In this document: positions 51,170 through 60,544 of the stretch, one piece after another
Layout: every line of letters begins with the position of its first letter
Numbering within the stretch: position 1 is the stretch's first letter
DNA from: an uncultured Lachnospiraceae bacterium
GTDB lineage: Bacteria; Bacillota; Clostridia; Lachnospirales; Lachnospiraceae
Assembly (NCBI GenBank): GCA_910577645.1
Contig: CAJTOL010000011.1
Span: forward strand, 31,390 to 95,389
Length of the DNA: 64,000 bases
Direction of reading: 5' to 3'
Made by a program: the position numbers and the translations under genes
Notes under the pieces: generated by a model
Database searches by the model: none
What the model saw: only the letters and a program-made list of their open reading frames with translations
Told to the model about the DNA's origin: nothing

Positions 51170-53311
51170 ATGGATATTATTAAGCAATTACAGGAAGAAC
51201 TTCAGATTGGCCGCCATCAGGCAGAGGCGGCAGTAAAATTGATTGACGAGGGAAATACCATCCCCTTTATCGCACGTTATCGAAAGGAAGCCACAGGCTC
51301 TTTAAACGATGAGGTGCTGCGGAATTTAGATGAACGTCTCCGCTACCTCCGCAATCTGGAAGAAAGGAAGGAGGCGGTCATTTCCTCCATCCGGGAGCAG
51401 GATAAGCTTACCCCGGAGCTGGAAAAACAGATTTTAGACGCTGCCACCCTGGTAGCCGTGGAGGATCTGTACCGCCCCTACCGCCCCAAGCGCCGGACCA
51501 GAGCCACCATTGCCAAGGAAAAAGGCCTGGAGCCCCTGGCAAATCTCATTGGCCTCCAGATGATCAAGTCCCCTCTGGAGGAGATTGCAAAAGACTATAT
51601 TTCTGAGGAAAAAGGCGTTGCCGATGTCCGGGAGGCCATAGACGGAGCCAAGGATATTCTGGCAGAGACGGTTTCTGATAACGCCCAGTTCCGAACCTAC
51701 ATCCGAAAGGCCACCATGGATCAGGGGATTCTGTCCTCATCCACCAAGGATGATACGGTTTCTTCTGTTTATGAGATGTACTACCATCATGAGGAACCGG
51801 TAAAAAAGGCGGCCGGTCATCGGATACTGGCCCTGAACCGCGGGGAAAAGGAAAAGATCCTTACAGTAAAAATAAATGCCCCCAGAGATCAGATTCTCCG
51901 TTATCTGGAGAAGCAGCTGATTACCAGGGACAACCCTTACACCACCCCGGCGTTAACAGAGGTGGCAGAGGACAGCTATGACCGCCTGATTGCCCCGGCT
52001 ATTGAGCGGGAGATCCGCAGTGCCCTTACGGATATGGCAGAGGACGGCGCCGTCAAGGTATTTGGCAAAAATTTAGAGCAGCTTCTTATGCAGCCGCCTA
52101 TTGAAAACCGGGTGGTGTTAGGCTGGGATCCGGCCTTCCGTACCGGCTGTAAGCTGGCGGTAGTAGACGGCACCGGGAAGGTGCTGGATACCGTAGTGAT
52201 TTACCCTACCGCCCCTCAGAATAAGGTGGAGGAGTCTAAAAAGACGGTTAAAAATCTGATTAAGAAATACAATATTTCTTTAATTTCTGTAGGAAACGGT
52301 ACGGCTTCCCGGGAGTCAGAGCAGGTTATTGTGGATATGCTGAAAGAAATCCCGGAAAAGGTGCAGTACATTATTGTCAACGAGGCCGGAGCTTCCGTAT
52401 ACTCTGCCAGCAAACTGGCAACGGAAGAATTTCCCAAGTTTGATGTGGGCCAGAGAAGCGCGGTATCTATTGCCCGCCGCCTCCAGGATCCCTTATCCGA
52501 GCTGGTAAAGATTGATCCCAAGTCCATTGGGGTAGGCCAGTACCAGCACGATATGAACCAAAAGCATTTAAGCGAGACCCTTCAGGGCGTGGTGGAGGAC
52601 TGCGTAAATAAGGTAGGCGTAGATTTAAACACTGCCAGCGCGTCTCTTCTGGAATACATTTCCGGAATCAGCAAGGCCCTGGCCAAAAATATTGTGGCCT
52701 ACCGGGAAGAAAACGGGGTGTTTACCAACCGCAGACAGCTCCTGAAGGTGGCCAAGCTTGGCCCTAAGGCCTTTGAACAATGCGCCGGATTTATGCGGAT
52801 TAAAGGCGGTGACAATCCCTTAGACGGAACCTCTGTTCACCCGGAGAGCTACGAGGCAGCCGGAAAATTGCTGTCCTGCTTAGGCTATGAGCCGGATCAG
52901 ATCCTGGCCGGCGGCTTAAAGGGCATCAGCAAAAAAATTACCAATCCTGCCAAGCTTTCCGCAGAACTGGGAATTGGAGAGATTACCCTTTTAGATATTG
53001 CAAAAGAGCTGGAAAAGCCTGCCAGAGATCCCAGAGACGAGATGCCAAAGCCTATTTTACGTACCGATGTGCTGGATATGAAGGATTTGACACCGGGGAT
53101 GGTTTTAAAAGGTACTGTCCGCAATGTCATTGACTTCGGCGCTTTTGTGGATATCGGCGTCCACCAGGACGGCCTGGTACATATCTCCCAAATGACGGAA
53201 CGGTTTATCAAGCATCCTCTGGAGGCCGTCAGCGTAGGGGATATTGTGGAGGTAAAGGTTCTGTCTGTGGATCTGAACAAAAAGAGAATTTCCCTTACCA
53301 TGAAGCTGTAG
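51170..53311 (+). CDS. tex: Tex family RNA-binding protein
   Basis: 713 residues from ATG 51170 (AAAGGA upstream; an in-frame ATG 51164 is an alternative). Domain order: N-terminal helical Tex domain (IKQLQEELQIGRHQAEAAVKLIDEGNTIPFIARYRKEATG), YqgF/RNase H-like domain (GWDPAFRTGCKLAVVDGTG), helix-hairpin-helix (YISGISKALAKNIVAYREENGVFTNRRQLLKV), and a C-terminal S1 domain (GMVLKGTVRNVIDFGAFVDIGVHQDGLVHISQM). It is a conserved transcription/translation-associated protein. Confidence 0.96.
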   Translation: MDIIKQLQEELQIGRHQAEAAVKLIDEGNTIPFIARYRKEATGSLNDEVLRNLDERLRYLRNLEERKEAVISSIREQDKLTPELEKQILDAATLVAVEDLYRPYRPKRRTRATIAKEKGLEPLANLIGLQMIKSPLEEIAKDYISEEKGVADVREAIDGAKDILAETVSDNAQFRTYIRKATMDQGILSSSTKDDTVSSVYEMYYHHEEPVKKAAGHRILALNRGEKEKILTVKINAPRDQILRYLEKQLITRDNPYTTPALTEVAEDSYDRLIAPAIEREIRSALTDMAEDGAVKVFGKNLEQLLMQPPIENRVVLGWDPAFRTGCKLAVVDGTGKVLDTVVIYPTAPQNKVEESKKTVKNLIKKYNISLISVGNGTASRESEQVIVDMLKEIPEKVQYIIVNEAGASVYSASKLATEEFPKFDVGQRSAVSIARRLQDPLSELVKIDPKSIGVGQYQHDMNQKHLSETLQGVVEDCVNKVGVDLNTASASLLEYISGISKALAKNIVAYREENGVFTNRRQLLKVAKLGPKAFEQCAGFMRIKGGDNPLDGTSVHPESYEAAGKLLSCLGYEPDQILAGGLKGISKKITNPAKLSAELGIGEITLLDIAKELEKPARDPRDEMPKPILRTDVLDMKDLTPGMVLKGTVRNVIDFGAFVDIGVHQDGLVHISQMTERFIKHPLEAVSVGDIVEVKVLSVDLNKKRISLTMKL

Positions 53312-53405
53312 TATTCCTGCGGTTTCGCTGCAGGGCGCCCTTGGCGGATAAAGGCAGAACTGTGTGCCCCTTGTCCCTTGAGGGCAGGAAATCAGGAGAA
53401 TCATT

Positions 53406-54026
53406 ATGGAAGAGATAAAAAGACAAACCGCTGGAAATTGTATTCAGCAAGAAGGAACGGATAACGAAACGTCCTGCACACTGCCGGACGAAGAGAAAAC
53501 GGAGCAGCAGCCCGGCGCTCCTGACGAGCCGCCGGTGTTTTCCTTTCCGGTAACTTTAAATGCCGGTGAGCTTTGGAAGTTTTCCATGTACCACGCCAAC
53601 CGGGGATACCTGGGGATATTTAACGGGCTGTTTACTATTGCGGCCCTGTACCTTCTGGTGACTCAGTGGGCAGTGGTAAGCGGCCCTTACCGGATGCTTC
53701 TGATTCTGTGCGTTTTGATGTTTACGGTATGGCAGCCTGGCTCCTTGTACTTAAAGGCAAAGCGCCAGGCAAAGGTTCCGGCAGTAAGGGAGCCTATGAT
53801 TCTGTCCTTTGGAAATTCCGGCGTTACAGTGGAGCAAAGCGGACAGATCGGCACCATACCCTGGCAGGCTATGAACCAGATTGTGGGAAATAAGTGGCAG
53901 TTTATCCTGTATAAAGACCGGATCCACGCCTTTTTGCTTCCAAAATCGGTAGTAGGATCAAAAGAAGCGGATCTGCGGGCATTTTTAAAAGAGAAAATGC
54001 CCAGGCGCCGCTGCAAACACATATAA
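53406..54026 (+). CDS. YcxB-like domain membrane protein
   Basis: 206 residues: a polar N terminus, then two hydrophobic helices (GLFTIAALYLLVTQWAVV and MLLILCVLMFTVWQPGSLYL), then the YcxB-like domain (EPMILSFGNSGVTVEQSGQIGTIPWQAMNQIVGNKWQFILYKDRIHAFLLPKSVV). GGAGAA precedes the ATG. It sits 38 bases before tsaE, as is common in this order. Function unknown. Confidence 0.82.
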   Translation: MEEIKRQTAGNCIQQEGTDNETSCTLPDEEKTEQQPGAPDEPPVFSFPVTLNAGELWKFSMYHANRGYLGIFNGLFTIAALYLLVTQWAVVSGPYRMLLILCVLMFTVWQPGSLYLKAKRQAKVPAVREPMILSFGNSGVTVEQSGQIGTIPWQAMNQIVGNKWQFILYKDRIHAFLLPKSVVGSKEADLRAFLKEKMPRRRCKHI

Positions 54027-54063
54027 ACCGGAAAATTCCAAGACCAGGTAGGAAAATAAGAAT

Positions 54064-54516
54064 ATGATAAAAGAAACATACAGCCCCCAGGAGACCTATG
54101 ACCTGGGGATGGCCCTGGGGCGGCAGGCGCGCCCCGGGGATGTGTACTGCCTAAACGGCGATTTGGGAGTGGGAAAGACGGTGTTTACCCAGGGATTTGC
54201 CGCCGGACTGGATATAGAAGGCCCGGTTAACAGCCCTACTTTTACCATTGTCCAGCAGTATGAGGATGGCCGCCTGCCTCTCTACCATTTTGATGTGTAC
54301 CGTATCGGGGATGTCAGCGAGATGGATGAGATCGGCTATGAGGAATGTTTTTACGGCCAGGGAGTAAGTTTAATTGAGTGGTCCAACCTGATTGAAGAAA
54401 TTTTACCGGAAACGGTGATCCGGGTAACCATTGAAAAGGACTTGGAGAAAGGATTTGACTACCGGAAAATATCGGTAGAATCAAATGACCCTGGGCTGAG
54501 AAAGAGGAATGTATGA
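54064..54516 (+). CDS. tsaE: tRNA t6A biosynthesis ATPase TsaE
   Basis: ATPase of the threonylcarbamoyladenosine complex (TsaB-TsaD-TsaE). 150 residues: Walker A NGDLGVGKTVFTQGFA, INSPTFTIVQQYEDGRLPLYHFDVYRI and IEWSNLIEEILP. The stop overlaps the tsaB start by four bases, so tsaE-tsaB-rimI are translationally coupled. Confidence 0.96.
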   Translation: MIKETYSPQETYDLGMALGRQARPGDVYCLNGDLGVGKTVFTQGFAAGLDIEGPVNSPTFTIVQQYEDGRLPLYHFDVYRIGDVSEMDEIGYEECFYGQGVSLIEWSNLIEEILPETVIRVTIEKDLEKGFDYRKISVESNDPGLRKRNV

Positions 54517-55271
54517 GAATTTTGGGAATTGAAAGCTCTTCTCTGGTAGCCAGTGTGGCAATTGTCACTGACGGGGTGCTGACAGGAGAGTACACCATGA
54601 ATCACAAAAAGACTCACTCCCAGACCCTGCTTCCTATGATGGATCAACTGGTTCAGATGGTGGAGATAGAGCTGGACACAGTGGATGGGGTGGCAGTCTC
54701 CGGAGGCCCCGGATCCTTTACCGGACTGCGAATCGGCTCCGCTACTGCAAAAGGCCTGGGGCTGGCCCTTAAAAAGCCTTTAATCCATGTGCCTACTTTA
54801 GATGCCATGGCTTATAATCTGTGGGGGACCAATGCTCTGGTGTGCCCGATTATGGATGCCAGGAGAAACCAGGTTTACACCGGGATTTACCGGGTGGCAG
54901 CCCGGTTAGAGGCGGTAAAATCCCAATGCGCCATGGACATGGGAGAATTGATTGAAGAGCTAAATACCTTTAACCAGCCTGTGATTTTTTTAGGTGACGG
55001 CGTTCCGGTATTTAAAGATTTGATTCAGGAAAAAATGACGGCTTCTTATCAGTTTGCGCCGCCTCAGATGAACCGTCAGCGGGCGGCGTCAGTAGCAGCT
55101 CTGGGAGCTGTCTATATGAAAGAAGGGAAGATAGAAGCAGCAGAGGATCACGCTCCGGACTATTTGCGGAAGTCTCAGGCCGAGAGAGAGCGGGAAGGAA
55201 AGGAGCTGCTTGCCGGAGACGGCGGTTCACAGCCCTGCCAGTTTAACCGGCTGGAGACAGAAGCTCCATGA
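54513..55271 (+). CDS. tsaB: tRNA t6A biosynthesis protein TsaB
   Basis: Non-catalytic ASKHA-fold partner of TsaD. 252 residues: MRILGIESSSLVASVAIVTDG, SGGPGSFTGLRIGSATAKGLGLAL, PIMDARRNQVYTGIY. The C-terminal 45 residues are polar and charged beyond the usual family end. Overlaps rimI by four bases. Confidence 0.95.
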   Translation: MRILGIESSSLVASVAIVTDGVLTGEYTMNHKKTHSQTLLPMMDQLVQMVEIELDTVDGVAVSGGPGSFTGLRIGSATAKGLGLALKKPLIHVPTLDAMAYNLWGTNALVCPIMDARRNQVYTGIYRVAARLEAVKSQCAMDMGELIEELNTFNQPVIFLGDGVPVFKDLIQEKMTASYQFAPPQMNRQRAASVAALGAVYMKEGKIEAAEDHAPDYLRKSQAEREREGKELLAGDGGSQPCQFNRLETEAP

Positions 55272-55708
55272 TTTGCTTTATGCGCTCCTGCCACATTCCG
55301 GAAGTAGCCGCCATTGAGCAGATCTGTTTTTCAGATCCCTGGTCTGCCAGGCTTTTAGAGGACAGTCTTCAGAACTCCTGGAATCATTTTTGGGTAGCAG
55401 AAGAAGATACCTTGGGGACTGTCTTAGGCTATGCCGCTCTCAGCCTGATTGCAGGGGAGGGGGAAATCCAGAGAATCGCAGTTCTTCCTGTCGCCCGCAG
55501 GCAGGGGACTGCCAGGGAACTGATGGCAGCTATGGAAAGATTTGTCAGAGAAAATCAGGGGGAAGCGCTGACTCTGGAGGTGCGCCAGGGAAATAAGGCG
55601 GCCCGGAATCTTTATAAATCCTGTGGTTTTGCGGAAGAGGCCATCCGCAAGGGGTACTACCGCCACCCTGCCGAGGATGCCGTTATCATGTGGAAACGGG
55701 AGATTTGA
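55268..55708 (+). CDS. rimI: Ribosomal protein S18-alanine N-acetyltransferase RimI
   Basis: GNAT enzyme acetylating ribosomal S18. 146 residues: ICFSDPWSARLLEDSL, the CoA-binding IQRIAVLPVARRQGTARELMAAM, and LEVRQGNKAARNLYKSCGFAEEAIRKGYY. Position in the tsaE-tsaB-rimI operon supports the assignment over a generic GNAT. Confidence 0.93.
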   Translation: MICFMRSCHIPEVAAIEQICFSDPWSARLLEDSLQNSWNHFWVAEEDTLGTVLGYAALSLIAGEGEIQRIAVLPVARRQGTARELMAAMERFVRENQGEALTLEVRQGNKAARNLYKSCGFAEEAIRKGYYRHPAEDAVIMWKREI

Positions 55709-55796
55709 AACATTTTCCACTAAAAATCGACAAAATTTCGTATATAATGGAGAGGAATTAAAAGAGTGCCGATTTTGGAGGAAAGGTGATTAGGTT

Positions 55797-56039
55797 ATGA
55801 GAAAGTACACAAAGAACGGGCGGTTAGAGACTGTAATGTGTAACTGCTGCGGAAAGAAAATGGTTGTAAAAGACGGTATTGTCCGGGAAGGCGCGGTGAT
55901 GGTGGATCACACATGGGATTTCTTTTCGGAAAAAGACGGAGAGGTTCATCATTTTGATTTGTGTGAATCCTGCTACGATGATTTTATTAATCAGTTCCGC
56001 ATCGAAGCAGACGTGGAAGAACAGACGGAATTTTTGTAA
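55797..56039 (+). CDS. Small protein with two CxxC pairs (hypothetical)
   Basis: 80 residues. CNCC near the start (VMCNCCGKKMVVKDG) and CESC near the end (FDLCESCYDDFINQF) can form a zinc-ribbon-like site. GGAAAGGTGATT lies before the ATG. I have seen such proteins in Lachnospiraceae only as uncharacterised. Stand-alone between rimI and a strong terminator. Confidence 0.8.
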   Translation: MRKYTKNGRLETVMCNCCGKKMVVKDGIVREGAVMVDHTWDFFSEKDGEVHHFDLCESCYDDFINQFRIEADVEEQTEFL

Positions 56040-56060
56040 AATTTTATATGCTTTATGAAG

Positions 56061-56110
56061 AAAAACGGTAGACTTCTTTTAGAAAAACAAAAGAAGCCGC
56101 CGTTTTTTTT
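56061..56110 (+). terminator. Terminator after the CxxC protein
   Basis: AAAACGG and GACTTCTTTT (56062-56080) pair with AAAAGAAG and CCGTTTT (56089-56105), ending in eight T. Confidence 0.85.
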
Positions 56111-56192
56111 GTTTTTTTCTTAGCCTTTCTTTAAGTCCGTTGAGTCAGGATAAATGATATGCTACAGTAAAAGAAAAGAGGAGGAAGGTATA

Positions 56193-57797
56193 ATGAAAAG
56201 GAGAAGAAAAAAGAACTATTTGTTAACTGACATTTTGCTGGCTGCCGCCGCCGTGATTCTTACCGGCTGCGGGGCAGGGGGATCCGGAAAGCAGGCAATG
56301 GCCACTATGGAAGCCGGCCAGGCCTATGCTACGGAAGCAGCCGGTTCAGAAGTTCCTGCAGGAGAAGGAATTTCATGGAGCTATGAGGAGGCCGCAGCGG
56401 CAGAAGACGACTTTGTGTGGGAGGGGGTGGGAATGTCGGAACCTCCCAATACAGAGCGATACAGGGAGATTGTGGAAAATGCTTTTCTTTCCGCTGAAAA
56501 CGAGCCGATATCAACCTTTGGTGCAGATGTTGATACGGCGTCTTATGCCAATATCCGAAAACGAATCCTGCGGGGAGAAAAGGTGAATCCCAACAGCGTG
56601 AGAATTGAAGAGATGATTAACTATTTCTCTTATGATTATCCGGAACCTGAGGGGGACGCTCCTTTTTCCGTAACTACAGAGATCGGGGACTGCCCCTGGC
56701 AGGAAGGACATCAGCTGCTGCGTATCGGCCTTCAGGCCCCAAAACTGGACAATGACGCTCTGCCGCCGTCTAATCTGGTGTTTTTGCTGGATGTATCCGG
56801 ATCCATGAAAAGCGAGGATAAGCTTCCCCTGGTAAAGCGGGCGTTTCTGCTTCTTACAGAGAATCTGAAGCCGGAGGACAGGATTTCTATCGTTACCTAT
56901 GCGTCCAGTGACCAGATCCTGTTGGAAGGGGCCAGCGGCCGGGATATGCTTAATATTATGTCAACGATTGAGTCTCTGGAAGCCTTTGGCAGTACCAATG
57001 GATCCGCAGGAATCCTTACAGCCTATGAACTGGCGGAGAAATATTTTATCCCGGGAGGAAACAATCGGGTGATTCTGGCGACAGACGGAGATTTTAACGT
57101 AGGGATGTCCAGTGAGAGAGAGCTCTTCCATCTTATCGAAAATCAGAGAGAAAAAGGAGTGTTCCTGTCCGTTATGGGGTTTGGGATGGGAAATATTAAA
57201 GATGACAACATGGAAGTCCTGGCAGACAGCGGCAATGGAAACTATGCCTATATTGATGATATTGCAGAAGCCCGCAAGGTATTGATTGAAGAGATGGGAG
57301 GCACTCTGTTTACTGTGGCAAAGGATGTAAAGATTCAGGTAGAATTTAATCCGGCCATTATAAAGGAATACCGCCTCATAGGATATGAAAACCGCCTGAT
57401 GGCGGCCCGGGATTTTGATGATGATCAGAAAGACGGAGGCGAACTTGGAGCCGGCCACCGGGTAACCGCGCTCTATGAACTGGTGCCTGAATCCGGCGGT
57501 GATTTTGACGATCCCTGGCTTACGGTCCGGCTCCGCTATAAAGCCCCGGACGGGGAGGAAAGTACTTTGCTGGAGTATCCGGCAGGCCAGGAACAGGTGC
57601 AGACAGAACTTTCTGCGGATTTCAGCTTTGCCGCCGGCGTGGCTCAGACAGGTATGCTGCTTAGAGGATCCGAATACAGCGGCACATCTACCTATCAGGA
57701 TGTAATCACCCGCCTGAAAGCTTTGCCAGGCATCACAGAGGATCCCTATAAAGAAGAGTTCCTTTATCTGCTTTCTAAATTAAACCGCAGCCGGTAA
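56193..57797 (+). CDS. von Willebrand factor type A lipoprotein, YfbK-like
   Basis: 534 residues from ATG 56193 (GAGGAGGAAGG upstream). N terminus is a lipoprotein signal (LAAAAVILTGCGAGG). Then the YfbK N-terminal domain (STFGADVDTASYANIRKRILRGEKVNPNSVRIEEMINYFSYDYPEP), the vWA domain with its MIDAS residues DVSGSMKS, the Thr/Ser loop near GSTNGSAG and ATDGDFNVG, and the DUF3520-like C-terminal region (ALYELVPESGG ... SLE-type end). Surface-exposed, probably a metal-dependent adhesion or complex-assembly protein. Role unknown. Confidence 0.9.
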   Translation: MKRRRKKNYLLTDILLAAAAVILTGCGAGGSGKQAMATMEAGQAYATEAAGSEVPAGEGISWSYEEAAAAEDDFVWEGVGMSEPPNTERYREIVENAFLSAENEPISTFGADVDTASYANIRKRILRGEKVNPNSVRIEEMINYFSYDYPEPEGDAPFSVTTEIGDCPWQEGHQLLRIGLQAPKLDNDALPPSNLVFLLDVSGSMKSEDKLPLVKRAFLLLTENLKPEDRISIVTYASSDQILLEGASGRDMLNIMSTIESLEAFGSTNGSAGILTAYELAEKYFIPGGNNRVILATDGDFNVGMSSERELFHLIENQREKGVFLSVMGFGMGNIKDDNMEVLADSGNGNYAYIDDIAEARKVLIEEMGGTLFTVAKDVKIQVEFNPAIIKEYRLIGYENRLMAARDFDDDQKDGGELGAGHRVTALYELVPESGGDFDDPWLTVRLRYKAPDGEESTLLEYPAGQEQVQTELSADFSFAAGVAQTGMLLRGSEYSGTSTYQDVITRLKALPGITEDPYKEEFLYLLSKLNRSR

Positions 57798-57872
57798 ATG
57801 CATAAAAATATTACTTAGATCTTATCATAAAAAGCAGAAATGGGAATCCGGATTTATTAAAGATTTACTTGA

Positions 57873-57901
57873 TTGTCAATTTTTCTTCTCTGTGCTATAG
57901 T
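57873..57901 (+). promoter_or_regulatory. Promoter of the MBOAT operon
   Basis: TTGTCA (57873-57878), 17-base spacer, TATAGT (57896-57901), 57 bases upstream of the ATG at 57959. Confidence 0.65.
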
Positions 57902-57958
57902 AGTGGGGATACCCTAAACGGAAAAGGGTACACACAAAAAATAAAAAAGGTGGTACAC

Positions 57959-59344
57959 ATGCTTTTTAGCTCTCAGATATTCCTTTGGTTTTTTTTGCCC
58001 CTGGTTCTTCTTGCCTATAGGATAGCTCCGGGATTGAAGGCCAAAAACGCAGTTTTGCTGGTATTCAGCTTGCTGTTTTATGCCAGAGGAGAACCCAAAT
58101 ATATTATTTTGATGATCCTTTCCATCTGTTTGAATTACATGTTTGGACTGGGAATCCAAAGAGCAGGGGAAAACAGGCGGAACCGGACAGCTCTTTTGTG
58201 GATGTGCGTGGGGATTAATCTCTGTCTGCTGGGGTATTTTAAATATTTTAATTTTTTCCTTCAGATTGGAAACCGCCTGCTGGGAGGAGAGGTTTTGGCC
58301 TACCGGGATATCGCGCTTCCTATCGGCATTTCCTTCTATACATTCCAGGCTATGTCCTACGTTATTGACGTCTGGAAAGGGGAAAATAAAGCGCAAAAGA
58401 ACCTGTGGGATCTCGCGCTTTATATTTCCTTCTTTCCACAGCTTATTGCAGGCCCTATTGTTAAATACCATGATATCGAAAAGCAGCTGGCGGAAAGAAA
58501 AACCGATCTGTCCGGCTTTTGCTATGGGATTAAGCGGTTTTGCTATGGCCTGGGGAAAAAAGTGATTATCTCCAACTCCATGGCTCTGGCGGCGGATCAG
58601 ATTTACGGACTGCCTTTTCAGCATGTAGGCACTGCGCTGGCGTGGAGCGCGGTAGGGCTTTACACTTTGCAGATTTATTTTGACTTTTCCGGGTATTCGG
58701 ACATGGCTATCGGCCTGGGAAGAATGTTTGGATTTCACTTTATGGAAAACTTTAATTATCCATATCTGTCCAAATCGATTACCGAGTTCTGGCGCCGCTG
58801 GCATATTTCATTGTCCACCTGGTTTCGGGTCTATGTGTACATCCCTCTGGGCGGCAACCGGAAAGGAGTATACAGAACCTATTTGAATCTGTTTCTTGTA
58901 TTCTGCCTTACGGGCCTGTGGCATGGCGCGGCCTTAAACTTTGTGTTCTGGGGCATTTATTATGGTATTTTGATTGTTCTGGAGCGTGTCACCGGAAAAA
59001 AACCGGGCTGGCTGGGCACCATGTTTCTGGTAGTTATGGGCTGGCTGATGTTTAGAGTCACCAGTATGCGGGGAATCCTGATCCTGTTAAAGAATATGTT
59101 TATTCCCTGTGCCGGGCTTTACCCCATAGAGCTTTATATTACCCCAAAGACTCTGCTTCTGGCGGCTGCCGGTATCCTTTTGTGCGGCCCTTTGCAGGCT
59201 TTGTTCCCCGGACTGAAAAAACGTCTTTTTGATGAAGAGTATATCGGAGTGCCGGACATCGCGGTTATGTCCGCTATTTTCCTGTATTCCGTTCTCCTTT
59301 TAATCAGCAGCACCTACAACCCCTTTATCTATTTCCGGTTTTAA
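57959..59344 (+). CDS. MBOAT family O-acyltransferase (AlgI/DltB-like)
   Basis: 461 residues, about 11 membrane helices. Start 57959 follows AAAAAGGTGG; the longer frame from 57869 overlaps the promoter. MBOAT signatures: DIALPIGISFYTFQAMSYVIDVWKG, FPQLIAGPIVKY, FWRRWHISLSTWFRVYVYIPLGGNR and the catalytic His in GLWHGAALNFVFWG. Transfers acetyl groups across the membrane to a surface polysaccharide; its partner follows. Confidence 0.94.
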   Translation: MLFSSQIFLWFFLPLVLLAYRIAPGLKAKNAVLLVFSLLFYARGEPKYIILMILSICLNYMFGLGIQRAGENRRNRTALLWMCVGINLCLLGYFKYFNFFLQIGNRLLGGEVLAYRDIALPIGISFYTFQAMSYVIDVWKGENKAQKNLWDLALYISFFPQLIAGPIVKYHDIEKQLAERKTDLSGFCYGIKRFCYGLGKKVIISNSMALAADQIYGLPFQHVGTALAWSAVGLYTLQIYFDFSGYSDMAIGLGRMFGFHFMENFNYPYLSKSITEFWRRWHISLSTWFRVYVYIPLGGNRKGVYRTYLNLFLVFCLTGLWHGAALNFVFWGIYYGILIVLERVTGKKPGWLGTMFLVVMGWLMFRVTSMRGILILLKNMFIPCAGLYPIELYITPKTLLLAAAGILLCGPLQALFPGLKKRLFDEEYIGVPDIAVMSAIFLYSVLLLISSTYNPFIYFRF

Positions 59345-59362
59345 TCGAAAGGAGGAAGCTGA

Positions 59363-60472
59363 ATGAAGAAATTAATGGTTATTATTTTCGTTCTCTTTTT
59401 GGCAGTGCCGGGACTGTGGATTACTGTGGAAGGGCTGACAGGAAATGCGGAAGTGTTCAGCGATGCAGAACAGCGCATGCTTACCGAGTTTCCTTCTGAA
59501 ATTACATGGGACAACTTAGACCGCTTTGCCGATCAGTTGGAGGATTACATTAACGATCATGCGCCGTACCGGGATGAGCTGGTGGCGTTTAATGCAGGGC
59601 TGGATTATCATCTGTTTCACGCTACTGACACTCCCAGCGTGATTCTGGGAAAAAACGGCTGGCTCTTTTATGCCGGGCAGAACAGCGCGGAAGATTTCAG
59701 GGGCCTGGGAGGAAGGACGGAAGAATGGCACCAGGAAGTGGCGGCCTTGGTAAATGCCGTTAATGCCGGCTTAGAGGCTCAGGGGATAGAGTTTATAATT
59801 CTTCTGGCGCCCAACAAAGAGAGAATTTATCAAGAATATATGCCGGATTATATGGAGATTGTAAACGAAAAAAATCGTTTGGATATTCTTGCGGATTATC
59901 TGAGAGAATCCACCAGCGTACCGGTTGTATATCCCAAAGAATGTTTTGAGGATAAATCCTACCAGTGGTATTATAAAACCGATACCCATTGGAACAATGC
60001 AGGGGGATTTTTGGCAGGACAGGAATTAATAGAGGCTTTGGGAGGAACCGTGACTGATATTTCGGAGGTAGATGTGACCTACACACCCAGAGGAACCGGG
60101 GATTTGGTCCGCATGGCCCACCTTCCTTCAGAAGATTTTGATGAGACAGAGGCGCTGGTTAACGGATATCTGCCGGAAACAGAGCTGACAATGGTAGAGG
60201 ACACCGGCTATTATCCTACCTTGAAGTTCTATACCAGTAAAAATGCGCCGGATCCCAGACATGTGGTGATCTACCGCGATTCTTTTACCGATGCCATCAA
60301 TGCTACCATGTCCCGGTATTTTGCCAGGGTGGATACTTATTGGTGGGATTCCGGGGCGGAAGCGAAAATGGGAGAAGAAAAACCGGATGTAGTGGTATAT
60401 GAAATATTGGAAAGATATATTGACGAGAGGATACTGGACGATTTGCAGACCTTGTCTCAGGTGTGGCAATAG
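59363..60472 (+). CDS. AlgJ/AlgX-like SGNH (DHHW) O-acetylation partner
   Basis: 369 residues with an N-terminal signal anchor (MKKLMVIIFVLFLAVPGLWITVEG). Motifs: DHAPYRDELVAFNAGLDYHLF, SVILGKNGWLFYAG, IILLAPNKERIYQEYMP, the catalytic DTHWNNAGGF, and VVIYRDSFTDAIN. This belongs to the AlgJ/AlgX family (DHHW motif), which carries out the extracellular step of polysaccharide O-acetylation with an MBOAT. 18 bases after the MBOAT gene with AAAGGAGG. Confidence 0.9.
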   Translation: MKKLMVIIFVLFLAVPGLWITVEGLTGNAEVFSDAEQRMLTEFPSEITWDNLDRFADQLEDYINDHAPYRDELVAFNAGLDYHLFHATDTPSVILGKNGWLFYAGQNSAEDFRGLGGRTEEWHQEVAALVNAVNAGLEAQGIEFIILLAPNKERIYQEYMPDYMEIVNEKNRLDILADYLRESTSVPVVYPKECFEDKSYQWYYKTDTHWNNAGGFLAGQELIEALGGTVTDISEVDVTYTPRGTGDLVRMAHLPSEDFDETEALVNGYLPETELTMVEDTGYYPTLKFYTSKNAPDPRHVVIYRDSFTDAINATMSRYFARVDTYWWDSGAEAKMGEEKPDVVVYEILERYIDERILDDLQTLSQVWQ

Positions 60473-60544
60473 TCAGGTTTTTTCGAAAAAATAGTAACCG
60501 TTTAGCTATGAAATTCTGTTACGAAAAGTAAGGGAGAATGTGCA

